Position numbers and translations under genes: made by a program. DNA of 64,000 bases from Sophora flavescens (Eukaryota; Streptophyta; Magnoliopsida; Fabales; Fabaceae), in the NCBI GenBank assembly GCA_030762895.1, contig CM061070.1:30965652-31029651 (forward strand), given 5' to 3'. Positions 1 through 11,100 of this stretch are shown here, piece by piece. Under the pieces are notes generated by a model. That model searched no databases. It saw only the letters and a list, made by a program, of their open reading frames with translations, and had not been told where the DNA came from. The first letter of the stretch is position 1. The number at the start of each line of letters is the position of its first letter.

Positions 1-691
1 ACATATTTTCCATTTAAATTTCACCCATAAAAATATTAAATAATAAATTTAATATATTATTTTCATGGAAAATATTTATGACAATGTAAAAATTGTGAAA
101 TATATATAGTAAAATCAAGCACAGAGAAGAGAGGACAACTCAAAAAATGGTGTTAAAAAACTCCTCCTGTAGGGCCTACACTCTCCCTGGGCCGTGGGTG
201 GGCGTGCGCGCGTGGCTAGAGCTTCATCTTGAACCTCCAGACGGGTCGACCCTCGACCAGAATGGGTCACGCGCGGGTCGCTACGCTGGTCAAGTAAAAC
301 GGCCACCATTCTTCGCTAATTTGTGCGATTTTACATGGGTTATTATCAAAATCAAGTTCCTAATCATTTTAGATCAAAAGCCCCAATTTTTAGCAACCCA
401 AATCATGCAATTTAGGCTTCAAATCCGAGATCTACATGATTCCTAATCGCTACTGTGTTTTTCAAAATTCTCTCTTCATTGATGATGAAAATTCATAAAA
501 TTGATGTCAATAGATTCATTCAATCATGCTCTACAAAAGCCCCATGGTTTCTGGTCCCAATTTTTCAAAATTGCGATTTTAACAATAAATTTCATAATAA
601 TTCGAAAATACTTTAAAAAAAAGGAACCATAAATTCAACGAAATAAAAAACATGACCATGTTAAATAATCAGGTTCTAAATCATATAATGA

Positions 692-705
692 TGGCTCTGA
701 TACCA
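692..705 (-). other. LTR-retrotransposon primer binding site remnant
   Basis: Read on the minus strand this is TGGTATCAGAGCCA, the standard plant LTR-retrotransposon primer binding site complementary to initiator methionine tRNA. Three bases further left in minus-strand sense, at 708, a TGTAAG on the plus strand would be the end of an LTR. This places an LTR to the right of 708 and retroelement leader to the left (1-690). No pol reading frame survives in 1-690; a GC-rich patch at 150-310 is unassigned. The opposite LTR is outside the window or decayed. Confidence 0.5.
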
Positions 706-1261
706 AATGTAAGATAAAATTGAAACTTCATGGATGACATTATATGAAATTAGAACACCGATACTACGATGCTATGTACTTACTTGTTGAAGACATGATC
801 ACCACATCAGAAATATGAACCCCCTCTTGAATGTCAAGTTCCTGAAATTGAAAGACCAAGTCTTCCCTTGCCTGTTCATGCACTCCCAAGTCACAACCGT
901 CAATAGGGCAAGCCGTGGAGCAATTGATTATAAATGTCCATGACGACAGAGGTGACCTAGCCAACTATATATAATAATGACAATAACCCGAGGAACCTCC
1001 CATTATGGGCCTATAGGTTAAGGCCTACACTATCACCCACATAGATCAGTATTAGGTGACAATAGCCCATTATGAATAGATCATCATATTAGCGGACTTA
1101 AGCATCGTCAAATGGATCATAACATTAGCCCCTTTTTTGCAAACCAAAAACCACAATTGATTGTAGCCCACAAGAATTATTAGAGAAAATTCTAACATAT
1201 AATACTGAAACTCATCCTTCTAAGATTAGCATCCTTTTTTTTACTCTGAAAACAACACTAA

Positions 1262-1440
1262 TTTTTTTTTGATAGGCAAAAAGATTTAATAAATGGGTAC
1301 AAGGGGTACCCAAACCCATATACAAAATCCACCAAAACCAAGACGAAAACATCCTGACTCAAATGCTCCAAAAACAATAACTACCAACACCTCTCAAAAA
1401 ACGCAAGAAACACAACACTAACGGGATTGGAAATCTTAGT
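1262..1440 (-). mobile_element. Possible LINE 3' end fragment
   Basis: A run of T followed by gataggcaaaaag and a C/A-rich stretch looks like the reverse complement of the 3' untranslated end and poly(A) tail of a plant LINE. It resembles in style the tail of the clear LINE at 40999. No coding part is attached, so this would be a very short 5'-truncated copy. Composition alone could mimic this. Confidence 0.3.
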
Positions 1441-1782
1441 GAAAACACATTTAATAAAAGGTTTTCAAAAAAATATTGTTCTCAGTCGACACGATAATCG
1501 AAAAACAATTATGGTACTCATTATTTTTTAAATAATATAACTAAATTATATTTTTTCAAATACAAAGTATACCTCATAAATTTTACAATAAATCACATAC
1601 AACTCAATACTAAAAATCACATAACAATATTCCTCATCTCAATCACACCATAATGCAATCAATCTCATGCAAGAGACATTTCCACATGTCCAACATTCTC
1701 AATAAAAAATCACCAAATACACTTTTTGTTAACCATAGTTTTAAGTCAATGAGCTCATGACAATACAATTGTGTTCCATTGT

Positions 1783-1908
1783 CTTCCCTTCAAAGAGGAG
1801 GTATCTATATTTTGTCATCCCCTCTTCTAGTGATGAGGCATCTACAATCCCCTTTTCAGAAGGTGGTATCTTAAATAATAATCCCCTCTCGGAGAGGAGG
1901 TATCCAAA
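1783..1908. repeat. Imperfect tandem repeat, about 45-60 bp unit
   Basis: Three related units carry a CCCCT(C/T)... core followed by GAGGAGGTATC-like sequence (near 1785, 1827 and 1880). Each unit can fold on itself because CCCCTCTC faces GAGAGGAGG. Repeats of this kind are typical of the untranslated parts of long plant LTRs. Confidence 0.5.
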
Positions 1909-2413
1909 CCGGCATAATTGGTAATTCATCCACAAGAATCTCAAATTTATGACATACACAGTGACCCTAAGTCATGACATATGACCCCATGCATTAAAAA
2001 CAATGTCCCCAAGCTATTTCAATTCATCATCAAAACATCATAGAACATCTTATATAAAATATAAAAAAAATCATAGAACATCAAAATTATGCAGATAAAC
2101 CAACAATCATACTAATAATACAAAACAACATTCAATTCATCAATGTTAACACCAACCATAGCATTAAATTCTAGCATCAAGAAAACTCCCAATTTTATTT
2201 AATGTTCTTGAACCCTAAAAATAAAAAAAAATCCCAATTTTCCCAATTAGTATCCCAAGATATCATTCTTAATCTCAAACCCAAAGAACCCTTTAAAATA
2301 GTGCCATGAAGGTGTAAGGAAAATGTGTTTACTCATCCTTGTAGACCTCCTAAGCAATGTTATTAAAACCAAATTGGTCATCGACTTGGTCAGGGCATCA
2401 GGTCAATGGGTCA

Positions 2414-3124
2414 TAGGGATGACAATGGGTATTTTACCCAATGGGTACCCGCAAAAATTACCCATGATGGGTAGGGTAATTACCCACTTTATTGGTATGA
2501 GTACGGGGGCGGGTAATTACCTACAAAAATTAATGGGTGAGTGCGGTTACAGGTACTCTAGTACCCACCCCCACACGCAAGCACGTACACACAAATATAT
2601 ATATATATATATAATTATTATATATGTGTAACTATAATATATTAAATTTAAAAAATTAAAATGTTACTTAGGTTATTATGTTCCTTATCTTCTTGCCTCG
2701 TTCACGTTTCTACAATATACTTCCTCCATTCAACTTTCCTTACCTTACCTTTATGAAATTGTTGTTCCAGAGATTAAATATAATATTTACTCAACGCTTC
2801 GGAGAATATTTGATGTTTTGTATTAAATATCTTTGTGCTTCAAACTTAGACATATCGTGATGTGCATGTGTAAGGTAAGAACATACTAGAATGATTTGAC
2901 TTCTTATTTTTAATAATATTATTTTACTTATTGATTTTTCATAGTTAATTGAAGTGTGGGTGATGTGTGTTGGTATGAGTAATTAGATACAGGTAAGGGT
3001 ACGAGTATGTAAGATGCTACCCACAAGGATATTGGTCCAGATACTGATAAATTTTAAAAAAAAACATGGGTTTGGGGACGAGTACTATAGTACCCTACCC
3101 ATACCTTGCCTATTGTCATTGCTA
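2414..3124. mobile_element. Nested hAT non-autonomous element, TSD ATGGGTCA
   Basis: Ends TAGGGATGACAATGGG and CCTATTGTCATTGCTA form a terminal inverted repeat of about 16 bp with three mismatches. A perfect 8-bp duplication ATGGGTCA lies at 2406-2413 and 3125-3132. The subterminal sequence is rich in inverted GGGTAATTACCC and GGGTACCC motifs, as in many plant hAT MITEs. It carries no transposase and must use an external one. It inserted into the already resident hAT MITE 2355-3581. Confidence 0.88.
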
Positions 3125-3225
3125 ATGGGTCACTGGTTGAATCAGATGAACATTATATATTAGATATGTAAATTTTACAGTTAAGTTACATATACATAAA
3201 ATATTTGTCAAGACTAATAACAACA

Positions 3226-3350
3226 AGTGTTGTGGTGTAGCGGTAAAGCATCACAGAGGTAATGTTTAGGACCAGGGTTCGATTCTCCCCACTACCAACT
3301 TTTGGTAATTTTGAATTTTTTGTGAGTGGAAGTAGCGGGCGCATGAGTGG
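3226..3350 (+). mobile_element. tRNA-derived SINE core
   Basis: Box A TGGTGTAGCGG (3233-3243) and box B GGTTCGATTCT (3276-3286) are about 33 bp apart, the RNA polymerase III internal promoter layout of a tRNA. Acceptor and anticodon stems do not form a normal tRNA and no CCA-side pairing is seen, so this is a tRNA-derived SINE head rather than a tRNA gene. The 3' boundary is a guess. It lies inside the hAT MITE. Confidence 0.6.
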
Positions 3351-4498
3351 AACAATGCGGTCTGGAAGAATGGAGCACAGGTTGGACAACATGCAATGGT
3401 CAGCTCAGCTGGTTCAACTGTGACCGGCTCAGCCGATTTAATCTGATTCGATTGCGGTTCGGTGATGTCATCACCGATTTAGTTGCTCATGCGGTCTGAT
3501 ATGATGACCAGGCCATTCATTGGTTCGATTTCAAATCGAACTGGTCCGACCAGCCGGTCTGGTCTGAGTTTAATAACACTGCTCCTAAGCTGTGTGTAAC
3601 ACCCCATTTTTCGTATATGAGCTTATGTGTTCATGCATGTGTTGTGCAAAATTGTATGTTGTGCTAGTTTATTAGGAATGTGTCTTAGGGAAGTTAAAAA
3701 TGGAGCTAAATGGGGTTTTGGTGGTAAAAAATCCCTTCCTGATACATGAGCACGCCCGTGCTCATGTGTAGCATGACCCCGTGCTGGAAGGCCTGCTTAA
3801 GTGGTTGCGCGAGCCACGAGCACGACTGTGTATCAGACTTGAGTGATGTGAATAGTGAAGACCCCATGCTCCTTTAAGCATAACCCCATGCTCGATGTTG
3901 AGCACGACCGTGCTTGGGGTCTGACAACTTAAATAGGTAGGTCTTAGGAGGGTTACGAGTTACAACCCTCATTTTGACACTTTTACCAACCCTTGTGCAA
4001 CATAAACCTCTTTTTTCTCTCCCCTTTAAAACCCTTAGAAGTTCTTGGCGTTCATGCTTATGTTTGGGAGAGAGGTCGAGTGCTAGTGTCAAACTAAGGT
4101 AATCTTGTTGTTCCCTCCGTTAATCTCTTACTCTTGTTTCTTGAATTTGAGATTAATACTTTCTCCTTTTGATGTTTTGGCCAAGGCGTGAGGAACTCAT
4201 CGAGCCGTTCGAGGGAACCAAGAGTAGATCCTTTCACGTTTGGGCAATAGCTTAGATCTTCGTACCGGGTATGGGGAGAATGGATAGTATGAACATGTAG
4301 GCTTTGGGGTAGTGTAAGATGGAGGGTTAACCCATGACCCTGTTGTATGCTATATGTTTTGTTGATGTGTGTTACCAAATATGTCGTTAATAACATGATT
4401 AAAAGTCGTTGATATGTGAATGATGTAGCCGTCTTGATGATTGGCATGTTTTGGTATGAATGCTTTTTGTTGATGATCACTACAAAAAAACAATTGTT

Positions 4499-4880
4499 TA
4501 GCGATCGTAATTTTCGGTCGCTAAACCATATAAATCGGTCGCTATTTGTTTTAGCGACCGAATCAGAGACCGATTTATGATGGTAGCTGAATACCTGGTC
4601 GCTAAGGTTTTAGCTACCGAATTATTATTTCGGTCGCTAATTAGCGACCGTAAATTCGGTCGCTATATAATAATAATCGGTCGCTATTAGGTTGGTCGCA
4701 TTTTTTGGGTAACCATTTTTAGCGACCGATAATCGGTTGCTAATTCGATCGCTAATTTTGGTTACTGTTAACCTATATTAGCGACGGATTTTCGGTCGCT
4801 ATACATCATCTGTAAATCTTAAATAAAGTTTAGCGACCGAATTATTGGTTTCTAATTCGGTCGCTAAACTGGTTATTATT
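4499..4880. repeat. CACTA left subterminal repeats (TTAGCGACCGA / TCGGTCGCTAA)
   Basis: More than a dozen copies of an 8-11 bp motif, TAGCGACCG or its complement CGGTCGCTA, lie in both orientations and often face each other as short palindromes. This is the arrangement of the TNPA-type binding sites of En/Spm elements. Binding here is inferred from position. The same motif fills the right end (13470-13950). Confidence 0.85.
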
Positions 4881-5389
4881 AAAAATTTTTTAATTTTAAT
4901 TTTTATAATAATTTTTTTTCTCATTTTCTTTAAACGTTAAAAAAATTACTAATAAAACACACCAAATAACTTATGAAATATACAATCATAAAAAATAATA
5001 AATATATATAAAAAGAATAATCCAAAATGTCGTACAAGAATCGTTTAAAGTCAAAAATATGGAGAGAAAAAATCAGTCATGATGAGGGGGAGATGGAGGA
5101 ATCCAATCATCCTCAGCGTCCGTACCACCGACGTCTGCTAGCTGATCATCCTCTCGCAGAGCGACATCGTGAGCCGGCGGCGAACAGGAGGAGCGGCAAG
5201 CAGCGCACAACCGCCGGAGCATCATCCTGAGCAATCGGAGTCTGGATCCTCATCTGCTCCAACACCAGCCGCAGAGATGTCCGCCCTCGCTCGATGCTCG
5301 CCGCATCAGCCGTTGGTGTGCCCGAAGTCAATCGTGGTAATCTGGTTCGCCATCTGCTGCTCTCTCTCGCTCTTCTCCCGAAGCTCCGT

Positions 5390-6663
5390 TCAGCCGCGTG
5401 ATGGTGTCCTCGCATTTGGTGGAACTGCTCCCGAGGGACGGTATCGGCGCAGAAGGAGCAAAGGCGTCTTGGACGATGAAGCGATGAACTCGGCTCCCAG
5501 GTGTCCGAGGCCATACATGTGCCCCTTCTTGTTCCTGCCCCCGACGACCTCCAAATAAATGGCATTATCGTTGACGGAGACAGGAGAGCAGCCATCACCA
5601 GTCAAAGCCTCATCTTGTGACTGTGAGGCACGTGATATGGCATCGTCCTTCTTCTCGTTGAAGCCCGCCTACAAAGTATAGTTGAATATATTTAGTTAAA
5701 ATAATTATATCCAATATTAACAAATCATTTATAATAAATTACAAGTAAACACTAAATTAATTTTTTGCTTACAGCATAGTTACGGGCCTTGTCGTTGACC
5801 CATGTCCCCGACTTCAACTTCTTCGTCCTCTCCACCAACTCCATAGCAGTTGGGGCCCGCTGTTTCTGTGCTTTCTGCACAGAATAATATAATATTAAAT
5901 TCATAAGAATAATTAAAAATGAAAACTAATTAATTAAATAGTATATTAAGTCAAAAGTTTAATGTATTACCAGCTCGTCGTAGTGGGCGGCAGCTGATTT
6001 AGACCCACCGGTCCAAGCACATGCGCCACCATCAGAAGCTCGATTACGCCGAGCTGTGGCCTGAATCTCCTGGAACTTCTCAGTAGCCCAGTACTGGTCC
6101 AGCAGCCTCTTGATCTCAGGATCCACCCACCTCCCCTTATTCTACCCCTTCCTCAGCTTGTTCATCAGATTCTTCATAACCAGTGAGCCTTTATGCTCAA
6201 ATATGTCCCTGACGAGAGCCTCTAAAGCTAAGTCCCACCTATACTCAGAAGGGCCCTTCGCGGGCAGAAAGCTGCAGCAAAATTAGAGCATTAATAAATG
6301 TTATAATTAAATTTTAAAAACAAGTAAATAGAAATTAACGATACTTTATATATATTAAAAAATTAAATTAGCATACTCGTTATCCCCCCTGGGGATAAGA
6401 AGAATCCTCCTGTCGGATGGACCACGACTCTCCTATCCCGATGATGATGATGGTCCTATCGTCGTAGGTGTGGATGATGAGGGTGCAGCCTGTGTCCCGA
6501 CCACATGAGGATGGGAGGGGGGTGCAACTCCATCACCCTGAGGTGTCCCGTCAACAGAGGTGCTGGTAGGATGGTCTCGATCTGAAGGCTGTGGGTCGGT
6601 CGGCGAAGGGACTCTCGCAGCACGACCTCCACAATGACCCCTACCTCTGGAGGAATCTGCCAT
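5390..6663 (-). pseudogene. Plant transposase_24 (Ptta/En/Spm) gene of the CACTA element
   Basis: Four exons can be traced on the minus strand. Exon 1 (6663 to about 6380) starts MADSSRGRG and is Ser/Pro/Gly rich. Exon 2 (6271-5971) follows a GCAG acceptor and contains NRASDGG and TGGSKS. Exon 3 (5874-5773) contains WVNDKA. Exon 4 (from 5668) contains YLEVVGG, KKGHMYGLG and then stops near 5390. These are the signature blocks of the plant transposase (Ptta/En/Spm) family, probably the TNPA-like DNA-binding partner. Introns have GT-AG ends. Past 5390 the expected glutamine-rich tail is still visible (SEREQQMANQ, near 5345) but in another frame, so the 3' end seems frameshifted. Confidence 0.7.
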
Positions 6664-6919
6664 CTGTGAAAAAAATGAAAATATGATTACACAACAGTGT
6701 AAATAATACAAAAATAAATTACCTAATAAGTAGAATGACATTCACACAATGAATTATGACATAAATAAATTACCTAAGTAGAATCTCCGTCACTAAATTC
6801 ACCCTCAGTCTCATCAGTATCACTTGATCGGAATGTACCTTCGCTAGATGCGTACAACTCGGATTGATCCATTAACTCTCTTTCAACTTCTTCCCAATTT
6901 CCGAAATGTCCGCCGAGAA

Positions 6920-7465
6920 TTAACAATAATGTCCGCGTAATTTGCAACGGACGTGGGGTCTTGAAAACTCATCATCTTGGTACGGAGCATCTTTTTCAGG
7001 CTGGTTGATTACATTATCGTGAATTATACTGTGAGCCTTTATCTTAATAACACCCAACCAGCCATGATGTCCTTCGGGATATGGGCGAGTAATAAACTGC
7101 TCTGCTTGTTGTGAAAAAATGAATGGGTCGTACGCCTTATTATACCTTCGAGACAGCCTAACTTGAACAATACCATAATTTTTATCTATTTTTGTCCCTA
7201 CGTCAAGAGTAGGATCAAACCAATCACACTTGAAGATAACTAATTTCATCACGGGGAAACCGGTATAATTGAGTTCAAGGATGTCAGTTAGAACCCCATA
7301 TAAATCATCCTCTACATTGCCATCAGTGGCTCGCACACAAACACCATAGTTACACGTCTGCATTCCTTCATTCCATGTTTTTGTGTTAAATTTATATCCA
7401 TTTACAATATAAGTATTCCATGATGTAACCCATCTGTTAGGCCCCCATGCCAAATTTGTCAACAA
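6920..7465 (-). pseudogene. CACTA TNP2 gene, DUF4216 domain exon
   Basis: This 181-residue open frame has the pattern of the DUF4216 domain found at the C-terminal end of plant CACTA transposases: GYKFNTKTWNE near the start, then a GVLTDILELNY block, VIFKCDWFDP, and FIFSQQAEQ. The usual order in these proteins is Transpos_assoc, TNP2 (Transposase_21), DUF4218, DUF4216, and the same order is seen here right to left. It belongs to one multi-exon gene with the pieces up to 10508. The domain function is unknown. Confidence 0.8.
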
Positions 7466-7766
7466 TGGATTTTGAACATTGTTTTCTGGATCTAGTACCT
7501 AAACAATCAAATATTATATTATTCTTATACATGCTATATATTTAAGGAGATAAAATGTATGCTTCAAAAAATGAAGATGCTTAACCTACATATTTACTGA
7601 ACCACGTAGCAAAGTGAGAAGTAATTTCTCGATCAACCTGATCATTTGAAATGTCAGGTTGGAGATCCCTTAGAAAATTGCCGTACATCCTACATATGGG
7701 AGATTAACAGCAGGACGATTAATAATAATAAATGTTAATTGAACTTATTAAAGACGTTGTAGAAAC

Positions 7767-8108
7767 TTACTCTAAATATGGTGCCACCTCTTCACAATTT
7801 TGAAGGATATACAGATGAGCAGCATTAATGTCACGCTGCTCCAAGAAATATCCTTTTGATTTGCCACTAAATCTGCCCGGATAGTTGAATATTGATATAG
7901 GAGGACTAGTTGAACATCCTTCGCCCGAATCAACGTTTCTAGGCATCCTTGTCCTTCTCGTGTTAACTTCGTCCGGATAGTAATAAGAGGCAAAAGTGAA
8001 AGTCTCCTCTACTAAGTATGCTTCACAAATGGAACCCTCCACTCGTGCCTTGTTCTTGACTTTGTGTTTAAGGGAGTGCAGGAACCTATTAAAGAGGGAT
8101 ACATACAA
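7767..8108 (-). pseudogene. CACTA TNP2 gene, DUF4218 C-terminal exon
   Basis: This frame shows LKHKVKNKARVEGSICEAY followed by a tyrosine-rich YYYPDEVNTR, the typical end of DUF4218. The upstream part of DUF4218 is fused to the TNP2 exon, which ends with LPYEARVGGPVQYRWMYPFER at 8192-8260. An intron of about 85 bp (8109-8191) separates them. It is part of the same minus-strand transposase gene; no separate start is expected. Confidence 0.75.
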
Positions 8109-8191
8109 ATAATTACTAGTTTTAGGGAAAGCTAAACTACGCTCTCGTGTTCGTGAATTTCATATGTATTAAGTAAAATAGTTGATGTTGT

Positions 8192-9697
8192 TTACCTCTC
8201 AAATGGATACATCCAGCGGTATTGGACTGGGCCACCAACTCTTGCTTCGTAAGGTAGATGAACTGGCAGGTGTTCCATGGAATCAAAGAAACTCGGCGGG
8301 AAGATTTGCTCCAGCTTACATAACAAAACGGGTATCTTGACTTCCATATCCTTTAATTGATTCACATTTAGTGTTGTCGATGTAAGCTCCCTGAAAAAGT
8401 GGCTAAGCTCAACAAGTGGGTTCCAAATTTGCTTCGGTAATGCGTCGAATGCAATTGGAAGGAACCGTTGCATGAACACGTGGCAATCATGAATCTTCAT
8501 TCCATGTAACTTTGCTTCCTTAATGTCAACACATCTACCCAGATTGGAAGCATACCCATCTGGTAAATTTAGTTCTTTAACCCACTTACAGACGGCCAAT
8601 TTCTGTGCTTTGCTTAGTGTATAACTTGCCTTCGGTTTGATAAGTCTGCCACGACCACCGTCTTGCAACTCAAGCTCCTTCCGATTACAAATGTCAGCCA
8701 GGTCCAATCGGGCTTTATTTGTATCCTTTGTCCTCCCCTTGATGTCCATCACAGTGTCAAACACATTCAAAAACACATTCCTCTCAGTATGCATGACATC
8801 AATGTTGTGACGGAGTAGATGCGTCCTCCAATACGGCAACCTCCAAAATATACTTTGTTTTGTCCAATTATGGTTGACGCCATAATCAGGAATATGTTCT
8901 CCTTGGGTTTCATGGACGAGCGGTAAGTACTGTACTCTGCGCCATACATTAGGACCAGTCAAACGTGGTGGAGGCGGTGTTCTCTCCGCACAACGCTTCT
9001 TGAATGCATTCTTGTTCCACCTATAAGGATGATCTTCTGGAAGGAATTGACGATGACAATCAAAATATGAGATCTTTCGACTGTTTTTAAGCGTGAATGC
9101 CTTCGATCGCTCCATACATATTGGGCATCCAAGCTTCCCCGCGGTCATCCAACCCGACATCATCCCATAAGCAGGAAAGTCGTTGATCGTCCACATTAAA
9201 GCTGCTTTCATGATGAAATTCTGCCTCAAAGATACGTCATATGTCAACACACCATCATTCCACAGCATTGTCAACTCATCTATCAGTGGCTGCAAGTACA
9301 CATCAATCTTACCTTTTGGATTAGACGGACCCGGAATTATGACTGTTAGGAACATAAACTCCCGCTTCATGCACATCCCCGGGGGAAGATTGTACGGAGT
9401 CAAGATAACCGGCCAACAAGAGTATGCTTTTCCAGACTGCCCAAAAGGATTAAATCCATCAGCAGATAACCCCAATCGGACATTGGAAGGGTCCTGCGAA
9501 AATGCCATATGAACCCTATCAAAATGCTTCCAAACTTCTCCATCAGATGGATGACACAAGATATCTTGCTCCCTCTCATGCTCACTATGCCACCTCATGT
9601 GAGCTGCAGTGGCCATCGAAGAGTACAATCTTGTAAGTCTTGGCACGAGCGGAAAGTACCACATCTTTTTTAGCGACCTCTTCTTCTCAATGCCCAT
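8192..9697 (-). CDS. CACTA transposase, TNP2 (Transposase_21) core
   Basis: This is the longest open frame of the window (501 residues). It is the DDE-type transposase core of a CACTA element, which would cut at the CACTA ends and rejoin in the nucleus. Recognisable blocks, in order: SADGFNPFGQSGKAYSCWP (residues 78-96), LPPGMCMKREFMFLTVIIPG, the CPIC motif (192-195), then HNIDVMHTERNVFLNVFDT. The C-terminal third is DUF4218. The frame is open, but upstream sequence of the same gene has stops (10440-10442 and between 9700 and 10010), so full-length protein is unlikely. The ATG at 9697 is probably internal, not the true start. Confidence 0.85.
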   Translation of the reverse strand: MGIEKKRSLKKMWYFPLVPRLTRLYSSMATAAHMRWHSEHEREQDILCHPSDGEVWKHFDRVHMAFSQDPSNVRLGLSADGFNPFGQSGKAYSCWPVILTPYNLPPGMCMKREFMFLTVIIPGPSNPKGKIDVYLQPLIDELTMLWNDGVLTYDVSLRQNFIMKAALMWTINDFPAYGMMSGWMTAGKLGCPICMERSKAFTLKNSRKISYFDCHRQFLPEDHPYRWNKNAFKKRCAERTPPPPRLTGPNVWRRVQYLPLVHETQGEHIPDYGVNHNWTKQSIFWRLPYWRTHLLRHNIDVMHTERNVFLNVFDTVMDIKGRTKDTNKARLDLADICNRKELELQDGGRGRLIKPKASYTLSKAQKLAVCKWVKELNLPDGYASNLGRCVDIKEAKLHGMKIHDCHVFMQRFLPIAFDALPKQIWNPLVELSHFFRELTSTTLNVNQLKDMEVKIPVLLCKLEQIFPPSFFDSMEHLPVHLPYEARVGGPVQYRWMYPFER

Positions 9698-10013
9698 CCT
9701 AATGGTTGTCTTATACCGATCCGCACCACAAAATCGACAACACGTTATACTTTACGCTGAATCATCCTTATAGTACAACATACATCCATTCGGGCAACAA
9801 TCAATTTTCAAACACCCCAGACCCAAATTTTCCACGGACTTCTTAGCATGATAAAAACTTGTAGGCATCCGATTGCCTTCTGGCAACGCCTTGACACCGA
9901 CTGACGAGGCGATTAAAACAGCCTTCTTGCATATTGTAGTCAGATTTGATACTCAATCATTCCATGCACATCGACAACTCCGTGTACTCCTGACATCCTT
10001 CCCACAATGGAGA

Positions 10014-10508
10014 TCATGCAGCACTCAGCATATCATAGAATCTTTGAGCTTCGGGATTCGGATTCTCCTCTATGTATTGGGAACCCATTCCACCATCTTC
10101 TCCCCCATCTTCTTCTAGTACAACACCAACCGATGATCCAGCATGATCCATTATCATCTGCTCGTATGGATTCAATTCTTCCCTCCCATCACCACTTCCA
10201 TAGTACGAACCTTCAGCCACAATCGGGTTTAAGTCAGGCAACGTCTCACCATGGTTACTCCACCAATAGTAATCAGGCATGAAGCCCTTCTCATAAAGAT
10301 CGGCTACAACTCCATCCACACTTTTGAAAGATTGACACTTGCATCTTTTGCAAGGACACCTCAATTGATCACCGCCCAGCCGTATAAATCTCTCCTGGCT
10401 AACAACAAACTCTATAAACTCACCCACTCCAACTCTATACTATTCCCTAAGACGTTTATTCCGATCCAACCTACGATACATCCATTTTCGATTCTCCGGA
10501 ATATCCAT
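10014..10508 (-). pseudogene. CACTA TNP2 gene, N-terminal Transpos_assoc domain, with nonsense codon
   Basis: The likely true start is the ATG at 10508-10506, giving MDIPENRKWMYRR, the usual beginning of TNP2 proteins. The Transpos_assoc zinc-binding pattern follows: CPCKRCKC near 10360, then the histidine of WWSNHGE. Between them an in-frame TAG at 10442-10440 interrupts the domain. Between 10014 and 9700 the frame continues with several more breaks towards the TNP2 core, where it reads KIDCCPNGCM in another frame. The transposase gene is therefore degenerate at its 5' end although its core is open. Confidence 0.75.
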
Positions 10509-11100
10509 TGCTGGCAATTAAATAGCCTGACCAATCCTACAATAACACTTATATATTACGGTGCATTCCAATAACTCCATCAATCTCGTTCTTATGACAA
10601 GGTATGAACCTATCCCATTCGAGAAGAAACCTTTGTCACACTCGGCTACTAATAGTTATTCCCATATTCAAATACCTTATACTTGACAAAATTTCGGCAG
10701 CATTTCCCATCGGTCTCCAAGTTACACGACTCGAGCACGGTCAGAATCACCGCGATCAAGTATGCACCAGGAGAACAAAAGGAAATGCATCAGACCGAGA
10801 TTTCAACAAGTATATAAGGCATTTGAACATTGAAATGACTATTGTACGAGTGTGAAAAAGGTTTTTTCCCAAACTTTCCCACTTGGACAATTCAAGATTC
10901 AATACAATGAGCATGCATACCTTGATAAGTTACGCATGCTCATTAATATTGAATCTCAAATAGGAAACTAAGGCTTTCGTAAATTAATTATTAACTCTAA
11001 CAGAAAATAAAACCATTAACCTATAAATATTGCAACATTGTTGAGTTTATATAAATTGCAGCGTAAATCAATACAAACTTAGATTAAATATTGTAGCAAA

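Larger units (their letters stand above)
706..2354. other. Decayed retroelement/intergenic sequence
   Basis: AT-rich sequence with no convincing gene. It probably begins with an LTR (see the binding site at 692-705). The only open stretch with splice-like edges is 784-966 on the minus strand (donor GTAAGT at its end). It matches no family I recognise and sits inside the presumed LTR, so I do not call it a gene. The flank ending at 2354 (cctcctaag) continues at 15544 (ctgtggagtac) once the intervening insertions are removed. Confidence 0.4.
2355..3581. mobile_element. Non-autonomous hAT element (MITE), TSD CTCCTAAG
   Basis: The ends are inverted: CAATGTTATTAAAAC at the left against GTTTAATAACACTG at the right. 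They are flanked by a perfect 8-bp duplication CTCCTAAG (2347-2354 and 3582-3589), the hAT hallmark. The interior has the TTGGTC/ACCGGTC-rich inverted sequence common in plant hAT MITEs and no transposase. Without the nested element at 2414-3124 it would be about 0.5 kb. It also contains a SINE-like tRNA core near 3233-3300. Confidence 0.85.

Noticed and set aside
764..966. Minus-strand 60-residue frame with a GTAAGT donor, possible host exon
   Set aside because: It lies where an LTR is expected from the binding site at 692-705, no family is recognised, and no second exon joins it convincingly.
3226..3300. A tRNA gene
   Set aside because: Box A and box B fit, but acceptor and anticodon stems do not, and it lies inside a MITE; best read as a SINE head.
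5027..5558. Plus-strand Arg/Ser-rich frames
   Set aside because: They are antisense to the last exon of the CACTA plant-transposase gene.
9873..10855. Plus-strand open frames opposite the transposase gene
   Set aside because: They are shadows of the minus-strand TNP2 gene and its upstream region; no family pattern.
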